A stretch of DNA of 64,000 bases from Croceibacterium_B sp963811255 (GTDB taxonomy: Bacteria > Pseudomonadota > Alphaproteobacteria > Sphingomonadales > Sphingomonadaceae), in NCBI GenBank assembly GCA_963811255.1, contig CAWEQI010000003.1, positions 868,001-932,000 on the forward strand. Reading direction: 5' to 3'. The notes beneath the pieces are model-generated. The model was not told the DNA's origin, did not search any database, and was given only the letters and a program-made list of their open reading frames with translations. Below, in pieces: positions 8,653 through 19,600 of this stretch (its first letter is position 1; every line of letters starts with the position of its first letter). The translations under genes and the position numbers were made by a program.

Positions 8653-11600
8653 TCAGAGCTGGCTGGCAACCAATCGCAGTTCGCGGCCTGTGCGCCGCGC
8701 GGGAAGGGGTGTATCCTCGCCCTGCCATTTGCCCACCAGCGGTGGTACGCGGTTCGCGCCGACCGCTTTCGAGAACAGGAAGCCCTGACCGAAGTCGCAG
8801 CCGAGCCGCTGGAGCCGCTCGGCGTGGGCCGTCGACTCGATTCCTTCCGCGACGACATGAATGCCGAGGCTCTTGCCGAGGTTGATCACCGCGCGGACGA
8901 TCGCCTCGTCGCCCGGATCGATCTCCATATCGCGCACGAAGCTCTGGTCGATCTTGATGATGTCGACCGGGAACTGCTTCAGGTGGCGCAGCGAGGCGTA
9001 GCCCGTGCCGAAATCGTCGAGCGCGATCTTGACCCCTTGCGCGTTGAGCAGCGCCAGCGCGCGGTGGACGTATTCGGCGCCGCGGCCCAGGAACACCGTT
9101 TCGGTCACCTCGAGCTGGAAGCAGCGGGTGGGGATGTTCGCCCGCCGCAGGCTCTCGAGCACCCGCTCGGCGAAATTGTCGCGGCGGAACTCGGCCGCCG
9201 CGGCGTTGACCGCGACGTGACGGAAGGCCACCCCGCGGTCGAGCCAGCCGCGCATGTCGGCAATGACGCGGTCGATCATCCGGTCGCTGATGGCGGCGGC
9301 GACCTCGAGGTCTTCGAACGCCGCCTCGAGCGCGACCGGCAAGCAGATGCGGCCCTTGGCGTTGCGCCAGCGCAGGAGTGCCTCGAAGCCGTTGACCCGG
9401 CCGGTCTGCAGGTCGAGCTTGGGTTGGTAATAGGGGATCACCCGATCGTCGTCGATGGCGTCGCGGGCGAGTTGGACCATAGACACTCGGCGCCGCAGGT
9501 CGTCGCGCATGCGCGGTTCGAAAATTGCCAAGGTGGAGCGTCCGGCCTGCTTGGCGGCGTAAAGCGCGGTGTCGGCGCACTTGAGGATTTCCCTGGCGCT
9601 GCGCGCGTGGTCGGGGAACATGCTTGCGCCCGAGGAGACGCGGCAATCGAGCACCCGCCCGCCGTGGACGAAGGGCGCGCGCATGCGCTCCTGAATTGAG
9701 CGTGACAGGCGCAGGAGCTCGTCCTTGCCGTGCAGCCGCGGGACGACGATCGCGAACTCGTCACCGCCAAGCCGGGCGACGGTGTCGCGCTGCCGAACGA
9801 CGCTGCGCAGGCGCTCGGCGAACATCTTGAGCAACGCGTCGCCGACGTCGTGGCCGAGCGAATCGTTGATCTGCTTGAAGTGATCGAGGTCGAGCATCAG
9901 CACGCCGACCGCGTCGTCACGCTGCTTCGCCTTGGCGATAGCGTCGTCGAGTTTCTCCTGGAACAACGCGCGGTTGGCGAGGCGGGTCAGCGGATCGTGA
10001 CTGGCGCTCCAGCGGATGCGCTCCTCGGCGGTCTTTTCGTCGGTGACGTCGCGCACGGTCAGGATGATCCGCCGCGGAGCACGTTCGGCGCCCGGTGTCC
10101 CCCAGCCGTTGAAGGTGAGCCAGCGCTCGCGTCCGTCGTCGGCTCGCTCAATTCGATAAGAGGCCTCGAAACGCTCGATATTGCCGGCGCGAATCTCGTT
10201 GAGCTGACGCATGAAGTCCGGCCGCTCGTCGGGATGGACGCACTGCGCGGCCAGTTCGAGCGAGGCCTCGGCCGTGGGCGCGATGCCGAAGATCTCCCGC
10301 AGGCGTCCCGACCATCCGCGCTGGTCGAGCACCGCATCATAGTCCCACACCCCGAGCCCGGCGGCTTCGGCAGCGAGTTCGAAAGCGCTCCTCGCTTTCC
10401 CGCAGCGCTTCTTCGGCTTGCTTGCGCTCGGTGATGTCAAGATGCGCGCCGATGCTGCGCAACGCGTTGCCGTCTTCATCGCGCTCCATCTTCGTTCGGC
10501 TGTAAATCCAGCGCACCTCACCGGAATCACCGCGGACGATGCGAAACTCGCACTGGAATGTTTCCCGCGATTCCAGGGCTCGCTCGATCTCGCGCGTGAA
10601 ATAACCGCGGTCGTCAGGGTGGACGTACTCGAGCAGTTGCTCAAACGTCAGCTCCGTGGTCCCCTCCGGTAGCCCCAGTTGCTCGATCAGCGCTTCGGAA
10701 ACGTGGGCGACCCCGTCGGGCTCGGCCTCGAAATCGGCCAGGCCGGTCGCCTCCTGCACCAACCGTAGGCGCTGTTCGCTGCGGCGCAGGGCGTCCTCGG
10801 CCGCCTTGCGCTCGCTGACGTCGCGCGAGATGCACATGTGCGCCCGAGCGCCGTCCGGCAGCGTGAACGGCACCGAGTGCGCCTCGACGTCGCGGCGGGC
10901 TCCCTTCATGCCAAGGATTTCGTAAGTCCAGACGACGCTCTCGCCGGCAATCACCCGGGTGTGAACATCGGCGCACTGGGGCAGGTATTCTTCAGGGACG
11001 GGAACATGGCCGGATGCGTTGAACGCTTCCAGGTCCGGAGCCTCAAGCAGCTTCAGCCCACGAGGGTTGATGTAGGTGAGATTGAAGTTTTCGTCGAACA
11101 GCTTCACGCAATCCGGCATTGAATCCAAAATCGCGCTCAAACGCATCTCGCTTGCGCGCAAGGCTTCTTCGGTGCGCTTGCGATCGGTAATGTCGAGATG
11201 GGCGCCAATACAGCGCACCGGCTCCCCGGCGGCGTCGCGCTCGACGCTGCAGTGGGAGGATAGCCAGCGGACCTCGCCGGTGTCGCCGCGCACAATTCGA
11301 AAATCGACGTCGACCAGGTTTTCCTCGCGCAGGCGTTGATCGAGTTCACTCTGCAGGCGCTCGCGATCCTCGGGGTGGACGCACTCCAGCCAGTCGGCAA
11401 ACTTGATCTCACCCGTGCGCGGAGGAATGCCGATCTGATCGAAAAAGCGGTCGGAGTAGGAGGTGATTCCGAACGGGGTGGTTTCGAAGTCGGCGAGTCC
11501 GGTCGCGTCCTGAATGAGCCTGAGCCGTTGCTCGCTGCGTCGCAGCGCGTCTTCCGCTTCCTTGCGCTCGCTGATATCGCGCGAGATGCACATGTGTCCG

Positions 11601-13477
11601 TGCGAGCCGTCGGGCAGGCTGATCGGAACCGAATGCGCTTCGACGTGGCAGCGGCCGCCGTTCATCCCGACGATCTCGTAATTCCAGACGATCGTTTCGC
11701 CGGCGAGCACGCGCTGATGAACCTCGATGCACTCGGGCAAGTATTCCGCGGAGACGGGCACGTGCCCGGACGCGGTGAAGGTTTCCAGATCGGGCGCTTC
11801 GAGCAGGTCGAGCCCGCGCGGATTGATGTACGTGATGTTTGAGTTCTGGTCGAAGATCTTCACGCAGTCGGGCATCGAGGTGAGGATCGATTGCATGCGC
11901 CGCTCGCTCTCGCGCAGAGCCTCCTCGGCTCGCTTGCGTTCGGTAATGTCGAGGTGCGCCCCGATCGTGCCGATGACTTCGCCGGCCTGGTTGCGCTCGA
12001 CGGCGGTGTGAGTGGCGAGCCAGCGAATTTCGCCCGTGTCGGCGCGGACGACACGGAACTCGCACGCGATCCGCTCCTCTTCGCTCATCGCGCGCAGGAC
12101 TTCCTCGTGCAGCCACTCGCGGTCGTCGGGATGGACGTGCTCCAGCCATTCGGCGAACTTTATCGGCTCGCTGCGCGGAGGAAGGCCAATCTGCTCGAAG
12201 AAGCGGCCCGAGCTCGAGACGATGCCTTCGTCGCTGGTCACAAAATCGGCGAGGCCGGTCGCCTCCTGAACTACCCTCAGTCGCTGTTCACTCTCGCGCA
12301 GGGCGCGCTCAGCCTGCTTTCGGTTGGTGATGTCGTGCGTGATTGCCAGGTGGGCCGATTGCCCGTCCGGCAGCTGGATTGGCGCCGCATGAGTTTCCGT
12401 GTGCAGGCGCGCGCCTCCTGGGCCGATTATCTCCGACTGCCAAACGAGGCTCTCCCCGGCGCAGACCCGCGCATGCTTCTCGCGCCAGTCCGGGCGATCT
12501 TCCGCCGCGATAAGATCGAACACGCAAGAGCTTTCGATAGAGGCGAAATCCTTCGCTCCGATCATACGCAAACCGGCGGAGTTCATCTGCCGCAGCGTCC
12601 CGTCCGGGGCGACGACTTTGATGCACGCCGGCGTCGTCTCCACCACGGCCGACAGGAAGGCCTCGCTGCGCCGCAGCGCGTCTTCTGCCTCCTTGCGCTC
12701 GCTGATATCGCGCGAGATGCACATGTGTCCCCGTGATCCGTCGGGCAGCCGGATGGGCGCTGAGTGGGCTTCGACATGGCGGCGCCCGCCGTTGAGGCCG
12801 ATAATGTCGTAACTCCAGATTGCCTTCTCCCCTGCGAGAACCCTGGCGTGGACATTCATCCATTCCGCCAAGTGTTCAGGGGAGACCGGCACCTGCTCGG
12901 AAGAAAGCAGTGTTTGCAGGTCCGGGGCTTCGATCAGCTCTAGGCAGCGCGGGTTCACGTACACAAGTCTTGCCGAACTGTCGAAGATCTTCACGCTGTC
13001 GGGCATGGTGTCGAGGATCGCCCGGAGCCGCGTTTCGCTTTCGCGCAGCGCCTCTTCCGCGCGCAGCCGAGCGGTCACGTCGTCGAATGTGGCGACGACG
13101 AAACCCTCGGTCGTAACGTCGCTCTCGACCGCGAAGCTGCGGCCGCCGCGTTCGAGTCTGCGGCGGTCCGCCGGATGCGCGGTGACGTCGGCCCAGTGCG
13201 AGGCCGCGATGTCGTCGGCGTTCGTCTCCGGGCCGTAATAGCCCGCCTCGATGCTGAGCTCGACGAGCTCGCGCATGCTCATCCCCGGGCGGATCTTATC
13301 GGGTGGCTGCCCGATCACTTCGGCGTAGCGCCGGTTGGACAACGCGATGCGACCCTCTGGGTCGAACATGCACAACCCGGGGTTCATGGTCTCGATGGCG
13401 TCTTCGAGCAGCTGCACGCGCTCGCGCAAGCGCGCGTTCTCTTCCATCAGCGCGGATCGGCTTTCGGCGTTAGCCAT
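8653..13477 (-). CDS. Giant multi-PAS GGDEF-EAL signalling protein, split by an apparent +1 frameshift
   Basis: As read there are two overlapping frames: 1046 codons from 13477 to 10337, and a second open to 8653. They join into one 1607-residue protein if one extra base near 10381-10384 is removed; the translation then passes from ESEERF directly into ELAAEAAG. Order: coiled coil, PAS1 (about 23-138), then PAS domains of two alternating kinds (starting near 151, 274, 400, 529, 652, 781, 903 and after the junction), then GGDEF (RLGGDEFAIV intact), then EAL (EALLRW and DDFGTGYASL intact). There is no TM segment, so it should be cytoplasmic. Both c-di-GMP synthesis and hydrolysis motifs are preserved. 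Two PilZ genes elsewhere in the window are possible downstream receptors. Confidence 0.88.
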
Positions 13478-13658
13478 CGCGGTTTGGTGCCCTCGAGCTT
13501 AGCCCATGAGGTATGGCACCGGCATCGATGAGGGTGGATGAAGCCGGATTAGGGGGAAATACCTAACAAGGCGGGCAGCGCCGCGGCTTCGGTTTGCCCG
13601 GGCCCAACCGGCATCACTTCACTTGGCGTTCACCCGAGCGCTGGCTATAGGCCCTGCC

Positions 13659-14459
13659 ATGCTTCGCTCGTTCGTTCGCGCCAGAGGCGCCGTCGTCCTC
13701 GTCCCCGTCGCTGCGGCGCTGCTGCTGTCGGGCTGCGCCACCTTCGGCAAGAAGAAAGGCGAAACGCCTTATATCGCCCGCGACGTCGAATCGCTGTACA
13801 CCGAGGCCAAGCACCAGCTCGACGAAGGCAACTACAAGGTGGCCGGCGGGCTGTTCGACGAGGTCGAGCGGCAGCATCCTTATTCGGAATGGGCGCGGCG
13901 GGCCGAGGTGATGGGGGCGTTCACCTATTACCTGCAGAAGGATTACGACAAGGCGATCGAAGGAGCGCAGCGCTTCCTGTCGATTCACCCCGGCAACAAG
14001 GAAGCGCCGTACGCCTTCTACCTGATCGCGCTCAGCTATTACGAGCAGATTGCCGACGTCGATCGCGATCAGAAGATTACCCAGGAAGCGAAAGACGCCC
14101 TGACCGAGGTGATCCGCCGGTTTCCGCAGAGCGAGTACGCCGCCGACGCGCGGCTCAAGCTGGACCTGGTGAATGACCATCTAGCCGGCAAGGAGATGGA
14201 GATCGGTCGGTTCTACGAACGCACCGGCCAATGGCTGGCGGCGCAGATCCGCTTCCAGACCGTGATCGACAAGTACCAGACAACCAGCCACACGCCCGAG
14301 GCGCTCTATCGCCTGACCGAAACCGACCTAGCGCTCGGCATCCCGGATCAGGCGAAGAAATACGCCGCGGTGCTCGGCGCCAACTATCCGGGGAGCAAAT
14401 GGTATGAGAAGGCGTATCAGCTGCTCGGCAAGAAGGAACCGCAGCTGGTCAGGAGCTAG
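13659..14459 (+). CDS. bamD: Outer membrane protein assembly factor BamD
   Basis: A 266-residue lipoprotein of the BAM complex that inserts beta-barrel proteins into the outer membrane. The start at 13659 places a lipoprotein signal at the N-terminus with lipobox LLLSGC (acylated Cys about residue 25). The rest is a series of tetratricopeptide-like repeats (YTEAKHQLDEGNYKVAGGLF, YPYSEWARRAEVM-type pairs, YDKAIEGAQRFLSIHP). A possible earlier Met at 13623 would only add 12 residues before the signal. In related genomes bamD is followed by recN. Here a short antisense PilZ gene lies between them. Confidence 0.95.
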   Translation: MLRSFVRARGAVVLVPVAAALLLSGCATFGKKKGETPYIARDVESLYTEAKHQLDEGNYKVAGGLFDEVERQHPYSEWARRAEVMGAFTYYLQKDYDKAIEGAQRFLSIHPGNKEAPYAFYLIALSYYEQIADVDRDQKITQEAKDALTEVIRRFPQSEYAADARLKLDLVNDHLAGKEMEIGRFYERTGQWLAAQIRFQTVIDKYQTTSHTPEALYRLTETDLALGIPDQAKKYAAVLGANYPGSKWYEKAYQLLGKKEPQLVRS

Positions 14460-14477
14460 GGTCGGACCTTAGGTCGA

Positions 14478-14804
14478 TCAGGTGCCGTAGCGGCGCTCCG
14501 GCGGCATGCGGCTTGCCTCGAGCAGCTGGTTGAGCTCCGCCGGGCGCAGCGCCGGGGCGAACTTGACCCCGACGAAACCATCGTGCGCCCAGCGCACCCG
14601 TCCGCCGAGCCGTTCACCGTCGCCGAGATCGAGCGTGACCTGCTGGTCGATCGTGTAGGCGAGGCTGTCCACGCCGCTGATCCGGCAGCCCTCCCCGGAC
14701 AGCTCGATCATCAGTCCGCCTCGCTTGCCTCCATCGGTCTGCTGGACGGCGACAGGACGCCTGACGGCGAACCTCTTGTGCGAGCGAATGACCAGAACTG
14801 ACAC
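14478..14804 (-). CDS. PilZ domain protein
   Basis: A 108-residue single-domain PilZ protein, a likely c-di-GMP receptor. The c-di-GMP signature is nearly complete: RFAVRRPV near the N-terminus (RxxxR) and IELSGEGCRI (the D/NxSxxG element, here with Glu-Leu-Ser). The start is GTG at 14804, supported by GGAGGGG about 9 bases upstream. It sits antisense between bamD and recN and is transcribed alone. Single-domain PilZ proteins commonly act by binding partner proteins; no partner is apparent here. Confidence 0.8.
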   Translation of the reverse strand: MSVLVIRSHKRFAVRRPVAVQQTDGGKRGGLMIELSGEGCRISGVDSLAYTIDQQVTLDLGDGERLGGRVRWAHDGFVGVKFAPALRPAELNQLLEASRMPPERRYGT

Positions 14805-15011
14805 GATGCGGATCCCCTCCCTGCGATCGGTTATCCACAGAAGGCCACAGGTCCGTTAAGATTTCCTTGATGTGACAAGCGGAAGTGTCCGCCTAACCGA
14901 CAGAAGCCCTTGTGGAAAACCGTATCCGGGCGTGCCCGGAAGGCCGCGGTGCAAACGGGTTCGCGGCGGCGTTGCAGTTGCTGGGGCCGACCCGTATGTC
15001 TTGGCACCCGC

Positions 15012-16676
15012 ATGCTGACCCGGCTCGCCATCCGCAACATCGTGCTGATCGAGGCGCTCGACCTCGCGTTTTCCGGCAGACTCGGCGTGCTCACCGGCGA
15101 GACCGGGGCGGGCAAATCGATCCTGCTCGACGCGCTCGGGCTGGTGCTCGGCAACCGCGCCGAAAGCGGCCTGCTGCGCCCCGGCGAGGAGCGGGCGAGC
15201 GTGATCGCGACCTTCGAGTTCCCTGAATTGCCGCAAGCGGTGCGCGAGGTGCTCGACGAGGCGGACGTCGTCGTCGAGTCCGGCGAGCCGCTGATCCTGC
15301 GCCGCACACTCAGGGCGGACGGGGCGAGCAAGGCGTTCGTCAACGACCAGCCGGTCGGCGCGGCGCTGCTGCGCGAGCTGGCGCCGGCGCTGGTCGAGCT
15401 GCACGGCCAGCACGATGACCGCGGGCTGGTCAATCCGCGCGGTCACCGCGCGCTGCTCGACCGTTATGCCGGAGCGGATGTGGAGAGTGTCGAGCGCGCA
15501 TGGCGGGAATGGCACGCGGCCGAGGCCAGCCTGGACCAGGCGCGTGCGGCGGTCGAGCAAGCCAAGGCCGACCAGGATCTGCTGATCGCGCATCTGGCCG
15601 AGCTCGCCGCGCTCGAACCGCAGGAAGGCGAGGAGGAAGCGCTCGCGGGCGCGCGCGCAGACATGCAGAAGGGCGAGAAGCTGTCCGGAGACCTCGAAGA
15701 ATTGCGCGCATTGTGGGACGGTTCGGATTCCCCGCTGGCGGCGATGCGCGCGGCGGCGCGGCGGCTCGACCGGATCGCGCCCGAGCACCCGTTGCTCGGA
15801 GAGGCGCTGGCGGCGCTCGACCGCGCGGTGATCGAGGCCGGCGAGGCCGAGGCGAAGCTCGAAGCCGCGGCCGAGGCGCTGACCCATGATCCCGCCCAGC
15901 TCGACCGCATCGAGACGCGGCTGTTCGATCTGCGCGCGCTCGCCCGCAAGCACCGCTGCGAGGTCGACGAATTGCCGGCCAAGATGCGCGAGATGCGTGC
16001 GGCGCTCGACGCGATCGAGGCGGGCGATGCGGAGCTGGGCGAGTTGGCGAAGGCGGAGCGCGCCGCGCATGCGGTCTACCGCGCCAGGGCCGAGGCCCTG
16101 CACGCCAATCGCGTCAGCGCCGCGCTGCGGCTCGACCAGGCGGTTGCCGCCGAACTCGCCCCCTTGAAACTCGATGCCGCGAAATTCCGCACCGCGGTCG
16201 CCGACCTGCCGGAGGAGCGCTGGGGCCCGCAGGGCATGGACAGCGTCGAGTTCCTCATCTCGACCAACCCCGGCGCCGAGTTCGCGCCGCTCAACAAGAT
16301 CGCCAGCGGCGGCGAGCTCTCGCGCTTCATCCTTGCGCTCAAGGTCGCGCTGGCCGAGCAGGGCGGGGCGGCGACGGTGATTTTCGACGAGATCGACCGC
16401 GGCGTCGGCGGCGCAGTGGCGAGCGCCATCGGTGAACGGCTGGCGCGCCTCGCCGAGGGCGGGCAGCTGCTCGTGGTGACCCACTCGCCGCAGGTCGCCG
16501 CGCGCGGGCGCACGCATTATGTGATCGCCAAGTCGAGCGAAGGCACGGTGACTCGCACTTCGGTCCACCTGCTCGACGATGCCGGCCGCCAGGAAGAGAT
16601 CGCCCGGATGCTCTCCGGCGCCGAGATCACCAGCGAGGCACGCGCACAGGCGGATAGATTGCTGGAGGGGGTTTAG
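15012..16676 (+). CDS. recN: DNA repair protein RecN
   Basis: A 554-residue SMC-like ATPase of recombinational double-strand break repair. The start at 15012 gives the canonical beginning MLTRLAIRNIVLIEAL. Walker A is GETGAGKS (29-36). The middle is a long coiled coil of Ala/Glu/Leu-rich heptads. The ABC signature region LNKIASGGELSRFILALK and Walker B ATVIFDEIDRGVGG lie in the C-terminal third, followed by the H-loop VVTHSPQVAA. Length matches the family. recN is commonly SOS-induced, but I did not identify a convincing LexA box in the 200 bp upstream. Confidence 0.96.
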   Translation: MLTRLAIRNIVLIEALDLAFSGRLGVLTGETGAGKSILLDALGLVLGNRAESGLLRPGEERASVIATFEFPELPQAVREVLDEADVVVESGEPLILRRTLRADGASKAFVNDQPVGAALLRELAPALVELHGQHDDRGLVNPRGHRALLDRYAGADVESVERAWREWHAAEASLDQARAAVEQAKADQDLLIAHLAELAALEPQEGEEEALAGARADMQKGEKLSGDLEELRALWDGSDSPLAAMRAAARRLDRIAPEHPLLGEALAALDRAVIEAGEAEAKLEAAAEALTHDPAQLDRIETRLFDLRALARKHRCEVDELPAKMREMRAALDAIEAGDAELGELAKAERAAHAVYRARAEALHANRVSAALRLDQAVAAELAPLKLDAAKFRTAVADLPEERWGPQGMDSVEFLISTNPGAEFAPLNKIASGGELSRFILALKVALAEQGGAATVIFDEIDRGVGGAVASAIGERLARLAEGGQLLVVTHSPQVAARGRTHYVIAKSSEGTVTRTSVHLLDDAGRQEEIARMLSGAEITSEARAQADRLLEGV

Positions 16677-16720
16677 GCTCACAACGGAACGGGCAGCCGA
16701 CGTGGCGCGTTCGCCCGCCC

Positions 16721-17431
16721 ATGCACCACTCCCACTTCCCCGACTGGCTGCACGCCCTGTCGATCATCGCGCTGGCAGTAGGTTTCCTGTGTGCCATCGT
16801 CATCCTGATCGACATCTTGCGCCATCCGCAGAAGATGTGGGTGATGAGCCTCGTCTGGCCGCTCACCTGCCTGTTCGGTGGCCCCCTGTGGCTATGGCTT
16901 TACTGGGAATTCGGTCGGCCGAGAGGAGAGGGAATTCCGGACATTGAGCCGCCGTTCTGGGCGATGGTCGCCAAGGGTGCGAGCCACTGCGGAGCGGGAT
17001 GTTGCCTGGGCGATATCGTCGCCGAATGGCTGGCGTTCTTCATACCCGCCATTGCCGTGTGGTTCGGTTGGCATGCGCTGTTCGGCGAGAAGATTTTCGC
17101 GGTGTGGATCGTCGACTACATCGTCGCCTTCCTGTTCGGGGTGGTATTCCAGTACTTCACCATCGCACCGATGCGCGGGCTCGGGCCGGCGAGGGGCATC
17201 GTTGCTGCGGTGAAGGCCGACGCGCTGTCGATCACCTCTTGGCAGGTCGGCATGTACGGACTGATGGCGGTGATCCAGTTCGCTTGGTTCAAACCGGTCT
17301 ATGGCGGCGTCGCCCACGTGAACACGCCCGAGTTCTGGTTCGCGATGCAGTGGTCGATGATCGCCGGCTTTGTCACCGCGTACCCGACCAACTGGTGGCT
17401 GATCCGCGCGGGCCTCAAGGAGAAGATGTGA
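16721..17431 (+). CDS. DUF4396 domain membrane protein
   Basis: A 236-residue polytopic inner-membrane protein with about six hydrophobic segments. It shows the DUF4396 hallmarks: a cysteine cluster SHCGAGCCLGDI in the middle, which looks like a metal site, and the C-terminal block AMQWSMIAGFVTAYPTNWWLI ending in GLKEKM. Some members are fused to or located near copper-related genes, so metal handling is possible, but that is inference. It lies between recN and ligA, 44 bp after recN. Confidence 0.85.
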   Translation: MHHSHFPDWLHALSIIALAVGFLCAIVILIDILRHPQKMWVMSLVWPLTCLFGGPLWLWLYWEFGRPRGEGIPDIEPPFWAMVAKGASHCGAGCCLGDIVAEWLAFFIPAIAVWFGWHALFGEKIFAVWIVDYIVAFLFGVVFQYFTIAPMRGLGPARGIVAAVKADALSITSWQVGMYGLMAVIQFAWFKPVYGGVAHVNTPEFWFAMQWSMIAGFVTAYPTNWWLIRAGLKEKM

Positions 17432-17470
17432 ACGCTGGAAAGCGTCGCTCTTTCGCGCAATAGCGGGGGG

Positions 17471-19591
17471 ATGACGGCGACTCCGGGGGATATGAGCGAA
17501 GCCGAAGCGGCCAACGAGCTGATGCGGCTGGCCAAGGCGATCGCGCGCCACAACAAGCTGTACTACGCGGAGGACCAGCCGGAAATCTCCGACGCCGAGT
17601 ACGATGCGCTGGTGCGGCGCAACGCCGAGCTGGAAGCGGCGTTCCCGCATCTGGTGCGGGCGGACAGTCCGTCACAGCAGGTCGGCCACGAGATCAGCGC
17701 TTCTCCGCTGTCCAAGGTGACGCACGAGGTTCGCATGATGAGCCTCGACAACGCGTTTACCGATGAGGAAGTGGCCGAGTTCGTTGCCCGCGTGCGGCGG
17801 TTCCTGGCGCTGGCCGATGACGCGCCGCTGGCGTTCACCTCGGAGGACAAGATCGACGGGCTCTCGTGCTCGCTGCGCTACGAGCATGGCAAGCTGGTGC
17901 TGGCGGCGACTCGCGGCGACGGACAGGTGGGCGAGAACGTCACTGCCAACGTTGCTCATATCCCCGATATCCCGCAGCAATTGGCCGGTTCGGGCCACCC
18001 GGACGTGTTCGAGGTGCGCGGCGAGGTTTACATGGAGAAGCAGGCGTTTGCCGCGCTCAATTCGCGGCTGTTGGAAGAAGCGAAGGCGCGCGCGGCGGAG
18101 AAGGGCGAGCCGTTCGACGAGAGCACCGTGCGCCAGTTCGCCAATCCCCGCAACGCCGCGGCCGGATCGCTGCGCCAGAAGGACCCGAACGTCACCGCCG
18201 CCCGGCCGCTGCGGTTCTTCGCCCATGGCTGGGGCGCGGCGAGTCAGCTTCCCGGCGACAACCAGCATGCGGTGATGCGGCAGATCGAGCGGTGGGGCTT
18301 CCGCGTCTCGCCCGACCTGGTGCCGTGCAACGACCTTGATACGATGCTGCAACAATACCGCAGCATCGCCGAGCGCCGCGCCGCGCTGCCCTATGACATC
18401 GACGGGGTGGTCTACAAAGTGGACAGCTTGGCGCTGCAGGATCGGCTCGGCTTCGTCGCCAAGGCGCCGCGCTGGGCGCTGGCGCGCAAGTTTCCCGCCG
18501 AACGCGCCGAAACCACGCTCGAGAAAATCGACATCCAGGTCGGGCGCACCGGCAAGCTGACCCCGGTGGGGCGCCTTGCGCCGGTGCTGGTCGGCGGCGT
18601 CACGGTGGTCAACGTCACGCTGCACAACCGCGACGAGATCGAACGGCTCGGGCTGCGCGAGGGCGACCGGATCGTCATCCAGCGCGCCGGGGATGTGATC
18701 CCGCAAGTGGTCGAGAACCTGACGCGCGACACGAAGCGCGAGCCCTACGTGTTCCCCGACCATTGCCCGGTGTGCGGCAGCGAGGCGGTCGCGGAGGAAG
18801 GCGAGGTCGACGTGCGCTGCACCGGCGGGCTGATCTGCCGGGCGCAGCGGTTCGAGCGGCTGCGCCATTTCGCCAGCCGCGGAGCTCTCGACATCGAGGG
18901 GCTGGGCGAAAAGACGATTCTCGAATTTCTGGAACTCGGCTGGCTGGCGAGCGGGCCGGGGGACATTTTCCGCCTGCACGAGCATCGCGGCGACCTCGTC
19001 GGGCGTGAGGGCTGGCAGGACAAGTCTGTAGATAACCTGTTGGCATCCATCGAGGCGCGGCGTTCGCCGGATGCGGGGCGGCTGCTGTTCGGGCTCGGCA
19101 TCCGCCATGTTGGCGCCGTCACCGCGCGCGACCTGCTGAAGCGCTTCCACACGCTGCCCGTGCTGCGCCAGGTGGCCGAGCGCGCGCATGACGGCGACGC
19201 GGAGGCGTTGGCCGAGCTGACCGGCATCGAAGGCGTCGGCCCGGTAGTGGCCGAGGCGCTCGGTGACTTTTTCCACGAGGAGCACAACCGCGCGGTGTGG
19301 GACGATCTGTTGCACGAACTGTCGCCGCCGCCCTACGTTGTTGAAACGAAGGAGAGCCAAGTCTCGGGCAAGACGGTGGTGTTCACCGGCAAGCTCGAGA
19401 CGATGAGCCGCGACGAGGCCAAGGCCCAGGCCGAACGCCTGGGCGCCAAGGCGGCGGGCTCGGTCAGCCCGAAGACCGACCTGGTCATCGCCGGGCCGGG
19501 CGCGGGCAGCAAATTGAAGAAGGCGGCCGAACTCGGCATCGAGGTCATAGACGAGGCGGCTTGGGCGGAAATCGTCAGGAACGCGGGATAG
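17471..19591 (+). CDS. ligA: NAD-dependent DNA ligase
   Basis: A 706-residue replicative DNA ligase that seals nicks using NAD+. Domain order is complete. Domain Ia has the YY element (HNKLYYAEDQPEISDAEYD). The adenylation domain has the AMP-accepting Lys127 in KIDG. Then come an OB fold, a four-Cys zinc finger (CPVCG followed by RCTGGLICRAQ), helix-hairpin-helix repeats (LFGLGIRHVG, LTGIEGVGPVV) and a C-terminal BRCT domain from about residue 630 (SGKTVVFTGKLETMSRDEA). The ATG at 17471 is used; another Met seven codons later is possible. Confidence 0.97.
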   Translation: MTATPGDMSEAEAANELMRLAKAIARHNKLYYAEDQPEISDAEYDALVRRNAELEAAFPHLVRADSPSQQVGHEISASPLSKVTHEVRMMSLDNAFTDEEVAEFVARVRRFLALADDAPLAFTSEDKIDGLSCSLRYEHGKLVLAATRGDGQVGENVTANVAHIPDIPQQLAGSGHPDVFEVRGEVYMEKQAFAALNSRLLEEAKARAAEKGEPFDESTVRQFANPRNAAAGSLRQKDPNVTAARPLRFFAHGWGAASQLPGDNQHAVMRQIERWGFRVSPDLVPCNDLDTMLQQYRSIAERRAALPYDIDGVVYKVDSLALQDRLGFVAKAPRWALARKFPAERAETTLEKIDIQVGRTGKLTPVGRLAPVLVGGVTVVNVTLHNRDEIERLGLREGDRIVIQRAGDVIPQVVENLTRDTKREPYVFPDHCPVCGSEAVAEEGEVDVRCTGGLICRAQRFERLRHFASRGALDIEGLGEKTILEFLELGWLASGPGDIFRLHEHRGDLVGREGWQDKSVDNLLASIEARRSPDAGRLLFGLGIRHVGAVTARDLLKRFHTLPVLRQVAERAHDGDAEALAELTGIEGVGPVVAEALGDFFHEEHNRAVWDDLLHELSPPPYVVETKESQVSGKTVVFTGKLETMSRDEAKAQAERLGAKAAGSVSPKTDLVIAGPGAGSKLKKAAELGIEVIDEAAWAEIVRNAG

Positions 19592-19600
19592 GAGAAGGGA

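Noticed and set aside
10641..10976. Small frames inside the PAS array
   Set aside because: Out-of-frame shadows of the repeated PAS coding sequence.
11560..12720. Possible tandem or CRISPR-like repeats
   Set aside because: The repeated DNA is the PAS/PAC linker coding sequence; spacing and units follow protein domains, not a CRISPR array.
14856..16682. Long minus-strand frame (about 600 codons) opposite recN
   Set aside because: Mirror of a strongly conserved gene; composition is typical antisense high-GC noise with no family motif.
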